A stretch of DNA of 64,000 bases from Nematostella vectensis (GCF_932526225.1 NC_064035.1:7749501-7813500); one strand, 5' to 3'. Numbered from the stretch's first letter, positions 24,111-38,114 are shown. Made by a program: numbers and translations. The notes: generated by a model from the sequence alone, not told the origin.

Positions 24111-27100
24111 CTAGATAAACAAGCTTTTCATCCAGGAAAAATCATAAGATCCAATGTCTTCTTTATGGACCTTATGGCGGGTTTCAGTGCACGAGATAGT
24201 TGAATCAGCATCAAATCGGGAGATCGGAACTTGGGGACCTTCATCATCTGAGTCCAGCAGTTCCCCATCTTCATCTGAAGGGTTTACAAGAGAATATTGA
24301 TAAATACACCTAGTTGTTAAGGAAAACTGAACTTAAACAATTTTCACGTAAGCGGTATTTGAGTAAATGAGGGTTTTTGTCAACTTTTGAGATAGCAAAA
24401 GGAGGGATGCAGTCCTAATTGGGCCTCTAATCAATTTCCTCAACTTAGGGTTTCGATTATCTTATGACCAAAGAAAAATAAGAAAATACTAAAAACAAGC
24501 AAGAAGAATTTGATGCTGTTCACTATAAACATGTTGTCGTGATAATCTAGTTTAAGGTTAATAAAAGTAGGGTTGAATGGCATACAATCAGATGATATGG
24601 AGAACATTTAATTTATCATAAATACTTTTTATCTTTGTATCGCAGTGGACCCATCGACAAGTCTTTCAAAGTTATATGTTGAATAAACCTTTTGAATAGC
24701 AGGAGTAGGCTCACTTATTTCGAATGTGGGTCCCCATCCCCTACCTTGCCTTTAATTACATAACCCCTAACTGTTGGATCACACACTTTTTGCTTTTCTC
24801 TTCAAAAGACGTCCTATTTCGATAAAAATTTCCTATGAACTAATTGCATATGTACCTTCTGATTCCATTTCTTTATCGGTGTTCACCTCCATACTTGGGT
24901 TTTGACTGAAAAGAGAAAGGAACAAAGGCTTTTACCAAAAGCTTTCTTTACCCTCAACTTTACGGTTAAACTTCCACGGTGCATGAACCGGGGAAAACTA
25001 AACTATCATAAAAGAACTAAAAAATGGCTTCAATGGACGCGCGCTCCGGCTTTTGGCAGCTAAATAACAATGACAAAAATGATACTTATTCAGTCCTAAC
25101 CATTCAGCCAGAAATGTCAGAAAGGGCTTATTTTCATTGTAGTTTTTTTGTTATTTCTTTGTATTGTTTTTGGTGCGAGTTTCCCAATCAAAAAGTCACG
25201 TGATTTCTTTGTGCAAGTCGCCTAATGCGAAAGTAGAGGTTTGGTTCTCTAGTTTAAAATGCATGAGACGATGCGATTATTGTAAGGAATTCAAAGGATT
25301 TCATCATGCAAATATTACCTGTGAATAGCATCTGGGGCCAGCAGAGACTTAAGGAAGCTTGCGCAGAGCACGCTGACGGCTGGCAGTACATGAGCAGGGG
25401 TATTCATCATCTGACGCACGGTCGCCGACGTACGTTCTCCATAACTAGCTTTCTCACTGAGGCGGCACTCACTGACTTCTGAAAACAAATTCGGTTGAGA
25501 CACATGATCTTAGACAGAATTAAAGGCGATACGTCTTTATTGTAATGAAAGCCCTTTCATCATCGGTAGAATCCAGGTGACATCGCTTGGATGGCATAGA
25601 GTTGGCCTCTTTAGAGGCCTGTGGTGGTGAAAAGGGTTAACGAAGGCCAATCACAATAGCTATAGATGAACTAGCGTACACTCACAACCATAGTTGATGC
25701 TTCAGTTAAAACGATGTTTAATCCGCAAATTAAGAACTGTAGTCCATCTCAAACATCCTTTGTTAGCCACTATTTTGTCGTCCATCAAAGGACCAAGTGT
25801 GATACTAAAGTATCAAACTTTGTTTTTAGAGTTATTTCGAGATTTTATCATATTACGTGCCTCCCAATATTTACTGAAATCAATAACAAAGGTGTGGCTG
25901 ACAAGAGCTCTTCAAGTCCCACTTTCAGGGGTACGTACTGTATGTTGTCCAGCATTGACATACCTGCTCTTGAATCTTGAGAAAACATTTTGAGGAATTC
26001 TGCTCTCTGCTCAGCAATATTCTTCAGTATAAAAACCTAATGATTCAAAGATCACTTCAGATAATATAAGTGACCTTCTCTTTACAGATAACCATCTATC
26101 CTTGTCCATTGTGATGATGAACTGATAGATACACTCTATGGCGGCCATAGAGTATCTATCATGTACAGTTGTAGCAAAGCTGCAAAGCCTTCTCTAAATG
26201 CGGATTATCTAGTTCTTTAGCGATGAAAACCCAAACAATGCAATGCATTCTTTTGAATGCCTAAGACTGCCAAAGTTCCAACAAATGGATAGAGAAATGT
26301 CATAGCAAGTCACCTGCTCTACAGCCTTCTCCCCATCACCATCCCCATCTCTGTCAATAGTGAACAGCTCCTGAAGAAAAAAATACAAAATGGTTTAGCA
26401 CATCACTGTTAAATAAGTTGCTCTGGTCGTCAACTCCTGTTGCTGTTGTAGTACAGTCTACCATGCAAGAACTAGGCAAAGTGCAATTCTCCTGCAGCAA
26501 AAATTTAATATAGCTTTCCACACATAGGATTTTTTTTGTACTAAATATTCAGGTAGAACATTTAAAAGGTGCTAAGATTTTGGAGTACTTAAAACATGTT
26601 TATATATTATTTGGGATTTTCTGAGGCATAACAATCAGGAAAAGCAATAGCAATAGCTTTTAACTTATATTAACAAGGTTTCCAAATAAAATTCAATTAA
26701 AAAGCTAGAATACATTTAGCTGTGTTCTTTGCAATCAATGCAATCATATGGAAACAAGCCTTTAACTCTTGGTTGACAAACCTGCTTTTTAGTAAAAAAG
26801 TAGAGTTTAGACATGGGTATTGCCTTCTCTCTGTGTGTGGTGGCTGGTTTAGACTTGGGGTCAAAGGCAGCATTAAAAACCGGGCTTTTCTTGCTGACAC
26901 AGGAGTGCAGTCCAAGTGGGAGAGGGCTGGCTGGGTCGAATAGGTACACTACAAATAATTTACATTTCATTTTTTAAACAAATTGATATAGATGATAATG
27001 ATGCAGCTTCTGATATACTTCAATTGAATTACTTACAGTGCGTCTCTCCATCAAACACAATAAAAGCTGCAAAGTAGTTTGTGTTTGGGTCGGCTAAGAG

Positions 27101-30100
27101 CACTTTGACTTTAGCTTCTATTGCCCACATCACTAAAAGGAACCAAACACAACTTTAGTGACTTCCAATAAGAGCATAATAAAAAAACCAAAAATCAGTG
27201 ACAGCATAACTTACCTGTACATGTTAGAAGATTCCAGACCATAAGGAATCTTGTCGTGGCCACCATTAAAAAGTGTGAAGAGCCTTGAAAACCAAATGCC
27301 ATATGCCTGATGCAAAAAGCAGAACAATAACTTGATAGAAAGAGTATGGGTACTATAATCCGGCTATTAAAGTAATTATGTTGTGCTTTGCGACAAAATA
27401 ATTTATACATATACTGTAGTTCTTAGAAGAATCTATTTATGTGAACATTCCAATAAACACATGACAGTTTTCTTACCAAATTTTTTCATCAGGAAATGGT
27501 ATGTGCAAAACCTTTTGAAGTAAATTTGTTTCTGGTTTCCAAAGAGTTAAAACCTAAGAGAAAAAGTGTAAAAACATTATACAGTATTTCCAACCCACAA
27601 GCATGGCATCCAACATTGACACCAACAAATTAAACCCTTTGAAGGCAAGACTATACAGAGCAAACACTTTTAACAATGCCATCTCTTCAACAGTTTATGA
27701 CACCCACCACTGTACAATACCATCAACAACAGCCATGCAATACTGTACATAGCACCCCACATCACTAAGATATTATTGGGGGTGTACGTAAAACACATTA
27801 ATTCAGAACTTTCTTCAAACAATCACATTCAATTTAAAGTGCATCTGAAGAAATAAAAGCAATATCCTCCAAAACGGTTTATTCATCAAAGAATCTTTAT
27901 TACCAAAAATCACCGATTTCCCATTAACCCCAAGTTTTTTACAGCCCTTTGAATATACCAGTCTGTAAAACACCTACTTGCCCAGTCCCCTCACGGATAA
28001 AGCTCGAGTTGGTCCGAAATGAACACAAAATAAGGAGTTTTGAGCGAGCTCGCATGAATTTACGTGAGAGAAAACAATTTTGGCTACATGCGGCGTCTTT
28101 ACCTTGCAACTTTATTCGACGTGGAAATAAAGTGCTTTTCCTCTTGTTAGCGGGCTTAAAATGTAAATATAACCTTATACAGATATAAAACGTATATCTT
28201 TCTTGCACTTAAAGTAGCCACTTATTGATAATTCAAATGATTTTGCAATTTTGAAAGCATTTACTTTGCCAAAGTAGTTGTACGAAATGCTGCTCGCTAA
28301 AAGATGGGTCCTTTAGACATCGATCGAGGACCTACATTTTTTTTGCACAAACAGTGATATAATTTGCATTCACATTTTTGCTGTGTATGTAAACATCATA
28401 TTTTCTTCCATTTTCTGTCTTTTTGTCTTCTTTGTCCTCTCAGTGCTCTGACCAAATGTCAATATAAAGCATTCAATATGCACTTTTTAGACTAGTCGTA
28501 GATAAAAATGAAGACCCTTTAAGCCGTTTTATTTTTTCTTACCATTTCATCTCATCGTACTGCGTAACAAAAAACATGGCACCATTTTGGTGTGGGTAAC
28601 AGCAATTCCACCTTGCACAAAATGCCTGATTTTTTTTCTCAAAGTGGGGTCCTTTATGTATTTGTATAGATCACTGATAATTTCAATGATATACGATCCT
28701 CAAAACCTAGATGAAAAGCTAAAGAACCAACATTTTTTCGCACAAATGCGATATAAGATTTGCTTTAAATTTTTTTTTATGTAAAGTGCTCAGGAAAACA
28801 TCTTATAACTTAAGTACTTGCATTTCAAAATACTCATGTCAACATGAGTGTGAAAGCGGCAAACAGGTAAATCGTTTAATTTTATTTCAGGGCTGTATAT
28901 CCAGCCGTTTAGGGGACAATATCTGAATGTCAAACTTGCTGTGTTCAAACAAAAGAAGCGTAGAATCGAAGACCGAAGCGATGGAGTAATATTACGTAGG
29001 TAAAATTTTTTTCAAAAACAACAAAATATGTAGCGAACAGTTGTACTTGCGTGATATAACCATGAAATAAGACAACAATAAACTTTATGATGTAAGTTAA
29101 CGGATATAATTCCTTTTGTTCGTATCTACAAATATCACACTCACGATTCTACTGTTGTCAAACCATTTAGACGGCTGACAAGCTTCTTTTCCAGTTCCCT
29201 TTTCGCTTCCTGTATTTTTTGATATTTCGCCAGCCATATATAATTTCACAAATGCCTCGCCTTGGTATGGCTAAAATACATTTCTGTAGCGTTGTTGAGT
29301 CGCTTTCTCTGTCGCGATGTCACTGCCATCGCTTTCTCACTCGGCAGAGCTTGTCGTTTCACATGGAGAGGCGCTCATTTTCGTGAATGAAGATGTAGAC
29401 TGCGCGTGCGACCTGACAAGTTTGATTTCCGCACCACGCGCCCGCAATACGCTTGTCGGCCAGCGACAAAGGTGTTTCACAGACCGGTATATTCAAAGGG
29501 CTGTAAAAAACCGTGGGTTATGGGAAATTGGGACTTTTGGCAATAAAGATTCTTCAAGCATATAGGAGATATTAGATATCGATGAATGAGCCGTTTTAGA
29601 GGATATCGGTTTTATTCTTTCAGATGCACTTTAAGGTAGCAGCAAGAGAGCAAGATAAAGAGCAAGCACAGCACAAGTGAGAATTGGTCAAACACAAGCA
29701 CATGAAAATAAAGCAATTGCTTTCTCTTGCGCTTGCATTCCAGTAAGAATTGGAAAATTAGGTGTGCTGCGATTGCATCCTTGTCTGACCTTGCAATTAG
29801 CTTTTCTTGTTTATTAATGTGATCAAACCTGTTCATATGCTACTGCTAGAATCGTCCCATCTTCAGAGAAGACAGTACTAACACAAGGCATGTCATTGTA
29901 GTAGCCAATAGATTGACATGTCCATTCCTGCTTCTCTCCTGAGACGGAAAAGAACATGGTCAACATACTACCCCAAATTTGAACTTTTTCACAAGAAAGG
30001 TTGCACTTGAGAATCCATGTGTCACAACCCACAGTGGTTCATGGGTGATATAAAACTGGCTGGAACCTCTCTCTCTAAAAGCCATATGACTGTTAACAGG

Positions 30101-33100
30101 CACATTAAGAAAGCAATGCAGGTCATTGATGAATACCCAGGGGTTTTATTAAGTTTCAAAGTATAGGCGGTGGACATTGTTTAGTAGTTTTTTTTTTTTT
30201 TTTTTAAATAGACCTTGGATACCCCAGGTGCAACCTTATTTTTTCAAATAATGTTATACAGTCTATGGAATACCTGAGACAGTTGAAACTTGTTGTACAG
30301 ACCACATTTTGAATTTGCCATCAAGCCCAGCAGTTATGGCACGGGGTGGAGTCCCAGGCACTACTGCTGGTTGGAATTGGACTGCTACCACTGACTGGCT
30401 ATGAGGTGCATCAACTATGGTATTTACTGAATAGCTTTGGGTACAAGTATCAAAGATCCAAAACTTCAGCCTTGTTTCTTCAGTTGTGCAGTGGTCATTT
30501 CTGTGTTCAACCTGTAGACATAACAAACACAAAAAATGTATCTACTTCAACACTGTTCTAAAACTTATGCATGTTTGCAAACTACATTTAACAGTCCTAT
30601 GTTCCCAAACCCAGTGTGTGTGTGAACAAACATGCTACCCTATTGCACTTAAAAATAAAGTGTTGTGAAGTGTCACGAAAATTGGAATGCGTGAAATTAT
30701 GTGACTACACAAAAAGCCTTTGGGTGAAATGCCAACCTTTTAGCTTTAACATACCGTTGCCATCCAATCCCCTGTTTTACTAAATGCCACATGCTGAACT
30801 TGTGTAAAATATAATTTCTCATCATCAGTCTGTGAAACAAAGTTCTGCTTCACAACATCCACCTAAAAGAAGAAATCCAATGATCAATCACATGTTAAAC
30901 AATACATATTGTACATACACACACTATAGCTTATTTCCCCCTTATTGACCCAAGCAAACTTACCAGGAAAATTGTCTTGTCATCCCTGGGAAGGTAAAAC
31001 TGAAGAACTCCAGGCATGCAGTTCATGACTAGTGCCTGGGTGCGCGGGTCAAATACCAGATGCTTGCTCAAGTAAGAAGCTGGAAAAATGTGTTGATCAA
31101 CAGGTCACTATTGACGAGATATTGTAAGCCACAATGTCATCATTCTGAGAGGTATGCACACAACTATAAAGTAAGTTTTTACTGTGAGTTTCTTGGAAAT
31201 TAAATAAATAGTTGGAAAAGAATCTAGAAAATTATTCTTGTGCATATCACTCTAAATTTCCACAGGATTAGGCCAATCTATAGATTACGATTGAGCTGGT
31301 TGCAACTCATGAATTTTCAAGTGCAACAAAATAAGGCGGAATACTATTCAAAGTCATTAAGCAAACCCACCTTTTCTAAGACCCTGGATTGTATGCTTGA
31401 TGTTCAGGTCAACCCCAGAGATTAATCGTATAACTGAAGTTAAACAAAAACTTTGGTTAAGGTTACCATTCTATTAACTAGCAATTGGATTAATGCCCCT
31501 TACAACAACAACCAATTTATCAGTCTGTCTGTTTTGTGGCAATTGTTCCTTCTTTTCCCACAAACCAGTGATGAATTGAAAAGCATGTCCTGTAGCATGA
31601 CACGAGGGGAGAAAGGAAATCACAATGAAAGCACAGAAAGCTCTGCCAAGAGTGCAGTAGCTGTCTACCTGTCTGATGTCTTTTTGTCAGTAAATCTATC
31701 TGTATATACCACTGTCTGACTGTCTTTTTGACAGTCCATCTATTGGTACATAGCAAAGTCTGACTGTCTTTTCGCCTGTCAATCTATCTGAACATACCAA
31801 CGCCTGACGGTATTTTTGTCAGTCTATGTTATTTGTACGTACCATTGTCTGTGTGACTGACAACAATGCTCATATCATCAGCACTGCAAGCCACATTGGT
31901 GATAGGGGCTCCAAGTCGAGGTAAAAACTGTCTGGTGTGAGCCTGATACTGCCATAACACCAACACTGATTCCTCTCCTCCAGATAATAGGTAAGACCCT
32001 TATTAAAGAAATCATATAATCAGTAATTTGAAATTTCTGAATATTACACATCCATGCAAAGAGCCCTGTAATCAGTTAAAGTTCTTAAAACCTTTCACTT
32101 ATATCAATCTAGCCAAAACAAAGCATAAATAAACTTTCAAATTTTAAAAAGGGAATTGAATTTGATAGAAATTTGGATTTTCTACAGATCTTTGAAAATT
32201 TTCCTGGTCGCGCAAAAGGAGATTGAATCGAGTGAATGATTCCAAGTTTTGGCGGGAAAATCTCAAACAATGTATTTCCTTAAACCCATTAAAATTCAGA
32301 CATGGCAATACCACAAGATATTGGCGAATTATTTTCTATTGCAATGCTACCCACAATGAAGCGAAGAATAATTTAAAGTCGAGAATTGTATGCGAAAAAA
32401 GAAAATATCTTTTTGTTGTAGGTTTCAAAAACAGTGCACGCTCGTGAGAATGTCGCCATTTTTTATTGCAAATGCAGCACGCACGCACAATGCAAAAACA
32501 ATTCAGAGACTAAAAATATCTGCTAAATTTTGCAGATTTGTTTCCTGAAGTTAAATAATCAATTGACTACCAGGTTGAGATATAAAGATGATGGTAAAAG
32601 TTGTAACCACACATTGTTCTTCAGCAATAACTAAGAAGACATGAAGAAGGGAACTGGTTTAGAGCGTGCATTTGTTTTCTCACATGTAATTTGGTTGATA
32701 TCTTGGTCTACGTCACAAATGACTGGACTCGGGCCTTTCAGTTCACAGCCTTTTTTCCGAAGGTTGACCAAAATACCTCAATATTACAGATTTGAGTTAT
32801 TCGCGCGAACGCATGTTTTATAGGGTCCATTCGAACCACATACCATTTCAAATATGAAAATATATAGCATTGACAAAGTCTATCAACTCTGAAAGGTTAT
32901 ATGGACTTTAATTCTGAATAAGTTGGACACTGAACCTTGCAAGCCAAATATCAGAATTCAGTCAAATTCTTTGGCCCTTTAAATTTTGGCCATGTACTTT
33001 TGAGAAAACTTTTACAACAACAAAAAACAGATACCTCCCCCAGCTAGGTAAAACACAGCTGTAACCTAGAAGTCACAATGCCCTAAGCTTTCCAACAGTG

Positions 33101-36100
33101 TATTATTGTTTAATGATAAACAATAAAAAAAAAAGGCTTGGTTGATTGACATTCTTTAATGCCATGTACATGCCCATGCTCACAAATTTCAAATGCAAGG
33201 TGAACATTTTTTGTGGATTGTCCCATTCATCCCTTAGACTGATGCCTGTGTATGGTTATTCTGCATTATGGATTATTTGGCTTGTAAGTAGTTATCAAGG
33301 GAGGCACAGGCCAGTATAGGGGTGAATGTGTTAAGACCTATCACTCAACATACCATCATGGGTGAACTTCAATGAGGCCAACTGATGAGCATGCCAGTGG
33401 AGCTCCATTGTGATGGGTGATTCATTCTGTAAGCCACTCCTGTAGTCATAGGATTGTAATGGGTGTTATACAGTATGTAATAAAGGCCAATTGTACACTC
33501 ACACACAGGGCAAACCATGTCTTGTAAAACATAATTGTCAAAAGTTCTATGACACTTTTTTCTATCATAGATGTTCCAAAGAAAAAAACTCACCAAATAA
33601 TGATGCGACCTAACTGGTCTCCGGTAGCAACACATGACTTTGATGGATGAAAAGCCACACATGTGAATTGAGAACCTTTGTAAGAGAACCTACAATACAT
33701 TTATGTCATTGTTTATGGACCAGTTTTTGCTCAATAGCATATGTAATATGTATTATATACCCATTTCAATAAAGGTTGTCAGCGCAAACGAAAAATTGCA
33801 ACTGCCAAATGGCAGTTCTGAAAGGTGCTAATGGTAGTAATTATTTGTGGAAATGAAGGCCATGAATTAAAAAATGTGTCTCATACCTACACATAATGTT
33901 TTTAAAATTCTCAAAGCTTGTTCATAATAATCCAACCATTATTTAGTAAAGTGCTGAGAAAACAACCTCAACAACTTACTTTTTCACTTCTTTTGTTTTA
34001 AATTTAAACAGTCTGAGTTGTTTTCTTCCCTTTGAAATGAATGCTATTGTGGATCCCTGAAAGGAAAATTATCAACAACAAAATGTAAGTAAGCTTTCTA
34101 GAGCCTTCTCTAGAAAATAAAATAAGTAAACAAATCAATTCATGGCCATTCTACTAAAATCATTTAAACAGATAATGAAGATACTGCATGACTTAAATTT
34201 CACATAAATATCATTCAAGTCCAATAACAATGTAAAATGTAAAAATATTAAAATTTTCCTTTGGCCTGTCAGATATCAAATAGTCAGTCAGTCTGTTTTA
34301 CAATTTGGTTTCTAAATCTGCCAGTCACCCAATCCACCTATAAGTCTGCCACAAACTGCCATTGGCAAAACTATCACACACCACAAACTGACATTGTCAA
34401 AACTATCACACACCACAAACTGCCATTGTCAAAACTATCACACACCACAAACTGACATTGGCAAAACCATCACACACCACAAACTGCCAATTGGAAAAGA
34501 TATTACACACCACAAACTGCCATTGGCAAAACTATCACACACCACAAACTGCCATTGTCAAAACTATCACACACCACAAACTGCCAATTGGCAAAGATAT
34601 TACACACCACAAACTGCCAATTGGCAAAACCATCACACACCACAAACTGACATTGGCAAAACTATCACACACCACAAACTTCCATTGGCAAAACTATCAC
34701 ACACCACAAACTGCCAATTGGCAAAGATATTACACACCACAAACTGCCATTGGCAAAACTATCACGCGCACGCACACACAAACACACACTGTAAATATCT
34801 TGTTACTTACCTTATTATTGAAGGCTAATTGCGAGTGAGAATCATTCAAGTCTGTCACTTGCTCTACTTCTTCATCCAAATCCATTGTCTTTGTATTAAA
34901 TCTAGCAAGTTGGTATTTCCCTAAAAGATTACGAATAGAATCAAAAAGCCCAAACTATCGCGATCTTGTACCAGAACAATGAATACAGTACACCAAAAAC
35001 TGGAAATCGACTCTGCCAAATTTTCGTCTTTAATAAGACTTCTTCAGGGCAGACTGAAGAAGGTGAATCGTTACAAGCTTATTTACATAAGAATAGTGGC
35101 GCGAGACGCAAAAACATTACAACTGACAAAAACGCTGTAATGTTGTAATGTTTTTGCGTCTCGCGCCACTATTCTTATCTAAATAAGCTTGTAACGATCC
35201 ACCTTCTTCAGTCTGCCCTGAAGAAGCCTAAAAGATTACCATACAGAAGTAATCTAAACTTTGCATGATTGTAAAAGACTTTTTGCTCTACCGTAAGAAT
35301 ACATCTCTTTACCAAATATGTGTATACAAGCTATTTTCAAAACTATATCTTATAACAAATCAAAGATTTTTAGCAAATCAACTTTAGCCACAAAAGTGTC
35401 ATAATTTAATATGTTGTATACTGCCCAAAAACATGGTAAAAACGAATGTGAAATTTTTTATTGAGAACAAAGACCAAAAAATCTAAGGATTTCAGTTGGA
35501 TCTGTATTCATCAGTACTGTAAGCTGCATGGAGCAGTCTGCATCCTTTTTGACTGCTAGTCATTGCATGAATCTTTTTGCTACACAAAATTGTTGCAGAT
35601 TTTATACGTAAGCAAGACCTGTAATACTGTGAACACAAAAATAGGTGTAAAATGTTTATTTAAAAAATGTTTATTATACTGTATATTTTGCAAATCACAA
35701 GTGAGAATATAGACACTGAGACTTCTTGAGATATATTTTCACTTAACAGTTTGCAAATCTTGCATGTGATTGGTCAAAATATACATTCCATATATATATA
35801 TAAAATTCCAGCCAACGCCACTTTGTTTAGCTATCAAAATCTGATGAAAAGACAAAAAGTATATATCTATATATATTTCTTGAAAAGGACAACATTTCGG
35901 GAAACAGCTGTATATATATATATATATTTAATGTTCACAGTTTTACTGGTCACATGGGGAAACTAAGAAAATGGTGAAACTCATACTTGTCTCATCCTTG
36001 ATGACAGGAAATATGGAGTGTTCATGTGCTGGGTGTGTGTACAGCCGAAAAACAGGAGCATCTATTTCATATTTCTGGAATAAGAAAGCGCAAAGAACAT

Positions 36101-37338
36101 AAAACACCTGCTAGTGTGAAAAAAGATAACATTCCTTATCTGCTAGACCTTTTGCATTCATGTACTGAGATATATAGATGTTTAGTTTATTACCTTAAGA
36201 ATTGCTCCGTCCATGAAATCCCACATAATCACTTGACCATCGCCGCTGCAGGAGATTACCTGTTATTGACAGCAGAGATACTGTAAGACACTGTCAGCAT
36301 TATTCCAGGTTATGATAAAATTCCTGATCACAAACTACTTACTAACCGAGAGTGAGGTCATGCAGGGAAATATCAAACTGACGCCTTGGTGCACAGACTG
36401 AGGCTTTGTGAGGTGGATGTAAAGTAGGAATTGGTTACTAATAATCTCAGCAAATGTTTCCATCATTATTCTCTTTAACCTTTAAAAAGTCTTGTAGATT
36501 TCAGTTCAAAATTTGTCACTTTTTAAGCCCCAATTGTGCAACTAGTTTTAGGTCTCAAAGTCGCAAAAACTGAAAGCATTGATTAGCTGTACAACTGATT
36601 TCATAAACATTTAGTAGCTGGTGATCTTGTGCTAATGCTTTGGCAGCTAGGATAACCAACACTTTATTGATCAGTATTTTAATGATTGTCTGACTGTTTG
36701 GTAATCCATGATTGCTAGTTTAATGGCCCCTGTTACTAGCAAGCAGCCAAAAAAATAAATAAGCCATGACAAGGACTAGAAATAACAAAATAGGATGTCT
36801 GACCCCATTCTGCCATTTTCTAAGCTCACCTGCAGCTCATTTGTTGTGTCTGCTGAGATCCCAACCACTTGTGAAGTGTGTCCTTTGAGTGTGTGCTGTA
36901 ATGAGCCAGTCTCTGTGCTGTACACATGGATGTGTCGTCCACATGCACAGAAAAGGTTCCTTAACAAAATGTAAAAGGTATCAAGTACTTTTTTTACAAA
37001 CAGTGCAAGTTAGCAGCAAGATCCTAACGATCCCCAACATTCTCTGGCATCCTTTACTACAACAACTTAAAGAAATAGTTTTCTTAACACAGCAAACGAA
37101 ATAGCTATAAAAACATCACATATTTTTTATTTCAATGTTAGGAAAACAAAACAACCAACACTCCAAAAATAAGAAAAGTATTTGTAACCCTTGTCGATAA
37201 TATAAACTTCTAGGCCCAAATAACTTACCGAGAGTCCTTGCTAAATACTGGAGGTACAGAGACTAGCGATTCTCCACCGACAAGTCTAATTTTCCCCAAA
37301 GTTTGAAGTATTTCTTCTCGTTCACACATCTCCGCCAT
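24111..37338 (-). CDS. WDR75: WDR75 (UTP17/Nan1), complete, 23 coding exons, 829 aa
   Basis: WDR75 is a nucleolar WD40 protein of the t-UTP/UtpA part of the small-subunit processome, needed for pre-18S rRNA processing and Pol I transcription. Exons: 37229-37338, 36830-36959, 36194-36259, 35987-36074, 34811-34920, 33980-34056, 33594-33689, 33354-33439, 31843-31998, 31371-31433, 30964-31079, 30755-30862, 30274-30511, 29829-29938, 27477-27553, 27215-27306, 27037-27132, 26782-26948, 26314-26370, 25964-26036, 25319-25478, 24856-24905, 24111-24274. They total 2490 nt, in frame; human WDR75 has about 830 aa. Landmarks: CACGRHIHVYSTETGSL, CSGDGQVIMWDF, YLLSGGEESVLVLW, LVFDPRTQALVMN, TAGLDGKFKMWSV, VSTVFSEDGTILAVAYEQ and NTPAHVLPAVSVLCASFL (about residues 731-748). 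An acidic stretch (DEDGELLDSDDE) precedes the terminal FSWMKSLFI. Two WD40 propellers are expected from the family. Confidence 0.97.
27834..29634. mobile_element. 1.8 kb foldback element filling WDR75 intron 14
   Basis: TTAAAGTGCATCTGAAGAAA at the left is mirrored by TCAGATGCACTTTAA at the right. The arms extend imperfectly for over 150 bp (CAAAGAATCTTTATTACCAA against TGGCAATAAAGATTCTTC; CAGCCCTTTGAATATACCAG against CGGTATATTCAAAGGGCTG). Open frames at 27939-28208 and 29317-29565 lie in the arms and show no recognised domain. The TTAAAGTG..CTGAA ends resemble the 43350-46613 element. Confidence 0.85.
31656..31860. repeat. 44-bp minisatellite spanning the WDR75 exon 9 donor site
   Basis: About 4.5 copies of a 44-bp unit run into the exon: TACCACTGTCTGACTGTCTT at 31707, TAGCAAAGTCTGACTGTCTT at 31751, TACCAACGCCTGACGGTATT at 31795 and TACCATTGTCTGTGTGACTG at 31840. 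In the last copy, TAC/CATTG is the real splice donor on the minus strand, with the exon beginning at C31843. Confidence 0.8.
34340..34775. repeat. 32-bp minisatellite in WDR75 intron 5
   Basis: About 13 units of ACCACAAACTGCCATTGGCA AAACTATCACAC occur, with variants GACATTGTC, GCCAATTGG and GATATTACACAC. The array stops 35 bp from the exon 5 donor and does not resemble it. Confidence 0.95.
35039..35226. repeat. Hairpin with 85-bp arms and 18-bp loop, WDR75 intron 4
   Basis: Arm 35039-35123 (CTTCTTCAGGGCAGACTGAA .. AAAAACATTACAAC) is the reverse complement of 35142-35226 with about three mismatches (GTGAATC/GATCCAC and TTTACAT/TATCTAA). The loop is about 18 nt. Nearly perfect pairing implies a recent origin or a young foldback MITE. 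Confidence 0.93.
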
Positions 37339-37354
37339 ACTTGTTTCTTTGCGG

Positions 37355-37360
37355 CACGTG
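37355..37360. promoter_or_regulatory. E-box CACGTG just upstream of WDR75
   Basis: A perfect CACGTG lies 17 bp upstream of the WDR75 ATG (37338). Such E-boxes are typical of Myc/Max-regulated ribosome-biogenesis promoters. The function here is inferred. Confidence 0.45.
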
Positions 37361-38114
37361 GCTTAAGGTGGTCAGCGGACGAATGCAGTAGATTGGTACT
37401 TCATGGGTTTTCTGTGGTTTATTTCCTGTGGTCGATGTCTCGTTGTGATACGTGACAGTTACGCGTAAAATGGACCATCGCCGGCATGCAATGACTACAT
37501 AAATGTGAATTTGCCAGGGATAATAGTGGCCATGGGCTCGCCCCGGCCCCTCACAGACTACCCTGTTTTTGTGTGTGTTTGTTTGTTTTTCACATTTGTG
37601 AAGTTTGACTATCGACCCTTGGGAAAAGGTGTATACAGGAGTTCAATCTCATACTGGTCAAGGAAGGGGGGGGGGGCAGAAACCACAGTGATGCTGAACC
37701 TAATATTGTGGGATATTTCTTTAATCCTTCCATTGTCAACCAACTTAGTAAAACTTTATTTATTTTGTAAGCTAAGGTTTATCACAGGAGCCATTTACAT
37801 TTTTTTTACTTCATCGGCAACTAGAACACACCAGATCCCAGTATCTAGCCATTTATTTGCCATTTGTGACAGCATTGTAAAAATTACTTTGCCTGGGAAA
37901 TAAGAACGACAATTTTCAGGAGCGGATTCAAAAAAATTTCTGACCTGACTCTGAACCCTGTCGCCTCAACGAACAGAATGAAGACAAGCAGCTCACAGCT
38001 GGTATTTTACCTATTAAATCATTTTGACTTAGTTACGTGAACAGGCGCGCATCCGCGCCTGATTTTCCAGCATAGGTTGTTGGTATAGACAAAGCATAAA
38101 ATGCTGGTTTATTG

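Noticed and set aside
34261-34838. HTPQT-rich ORFs of 126-144 codons
   Set aside because: Translation of the 32-bp minisatellite in WDR75 intron 5.
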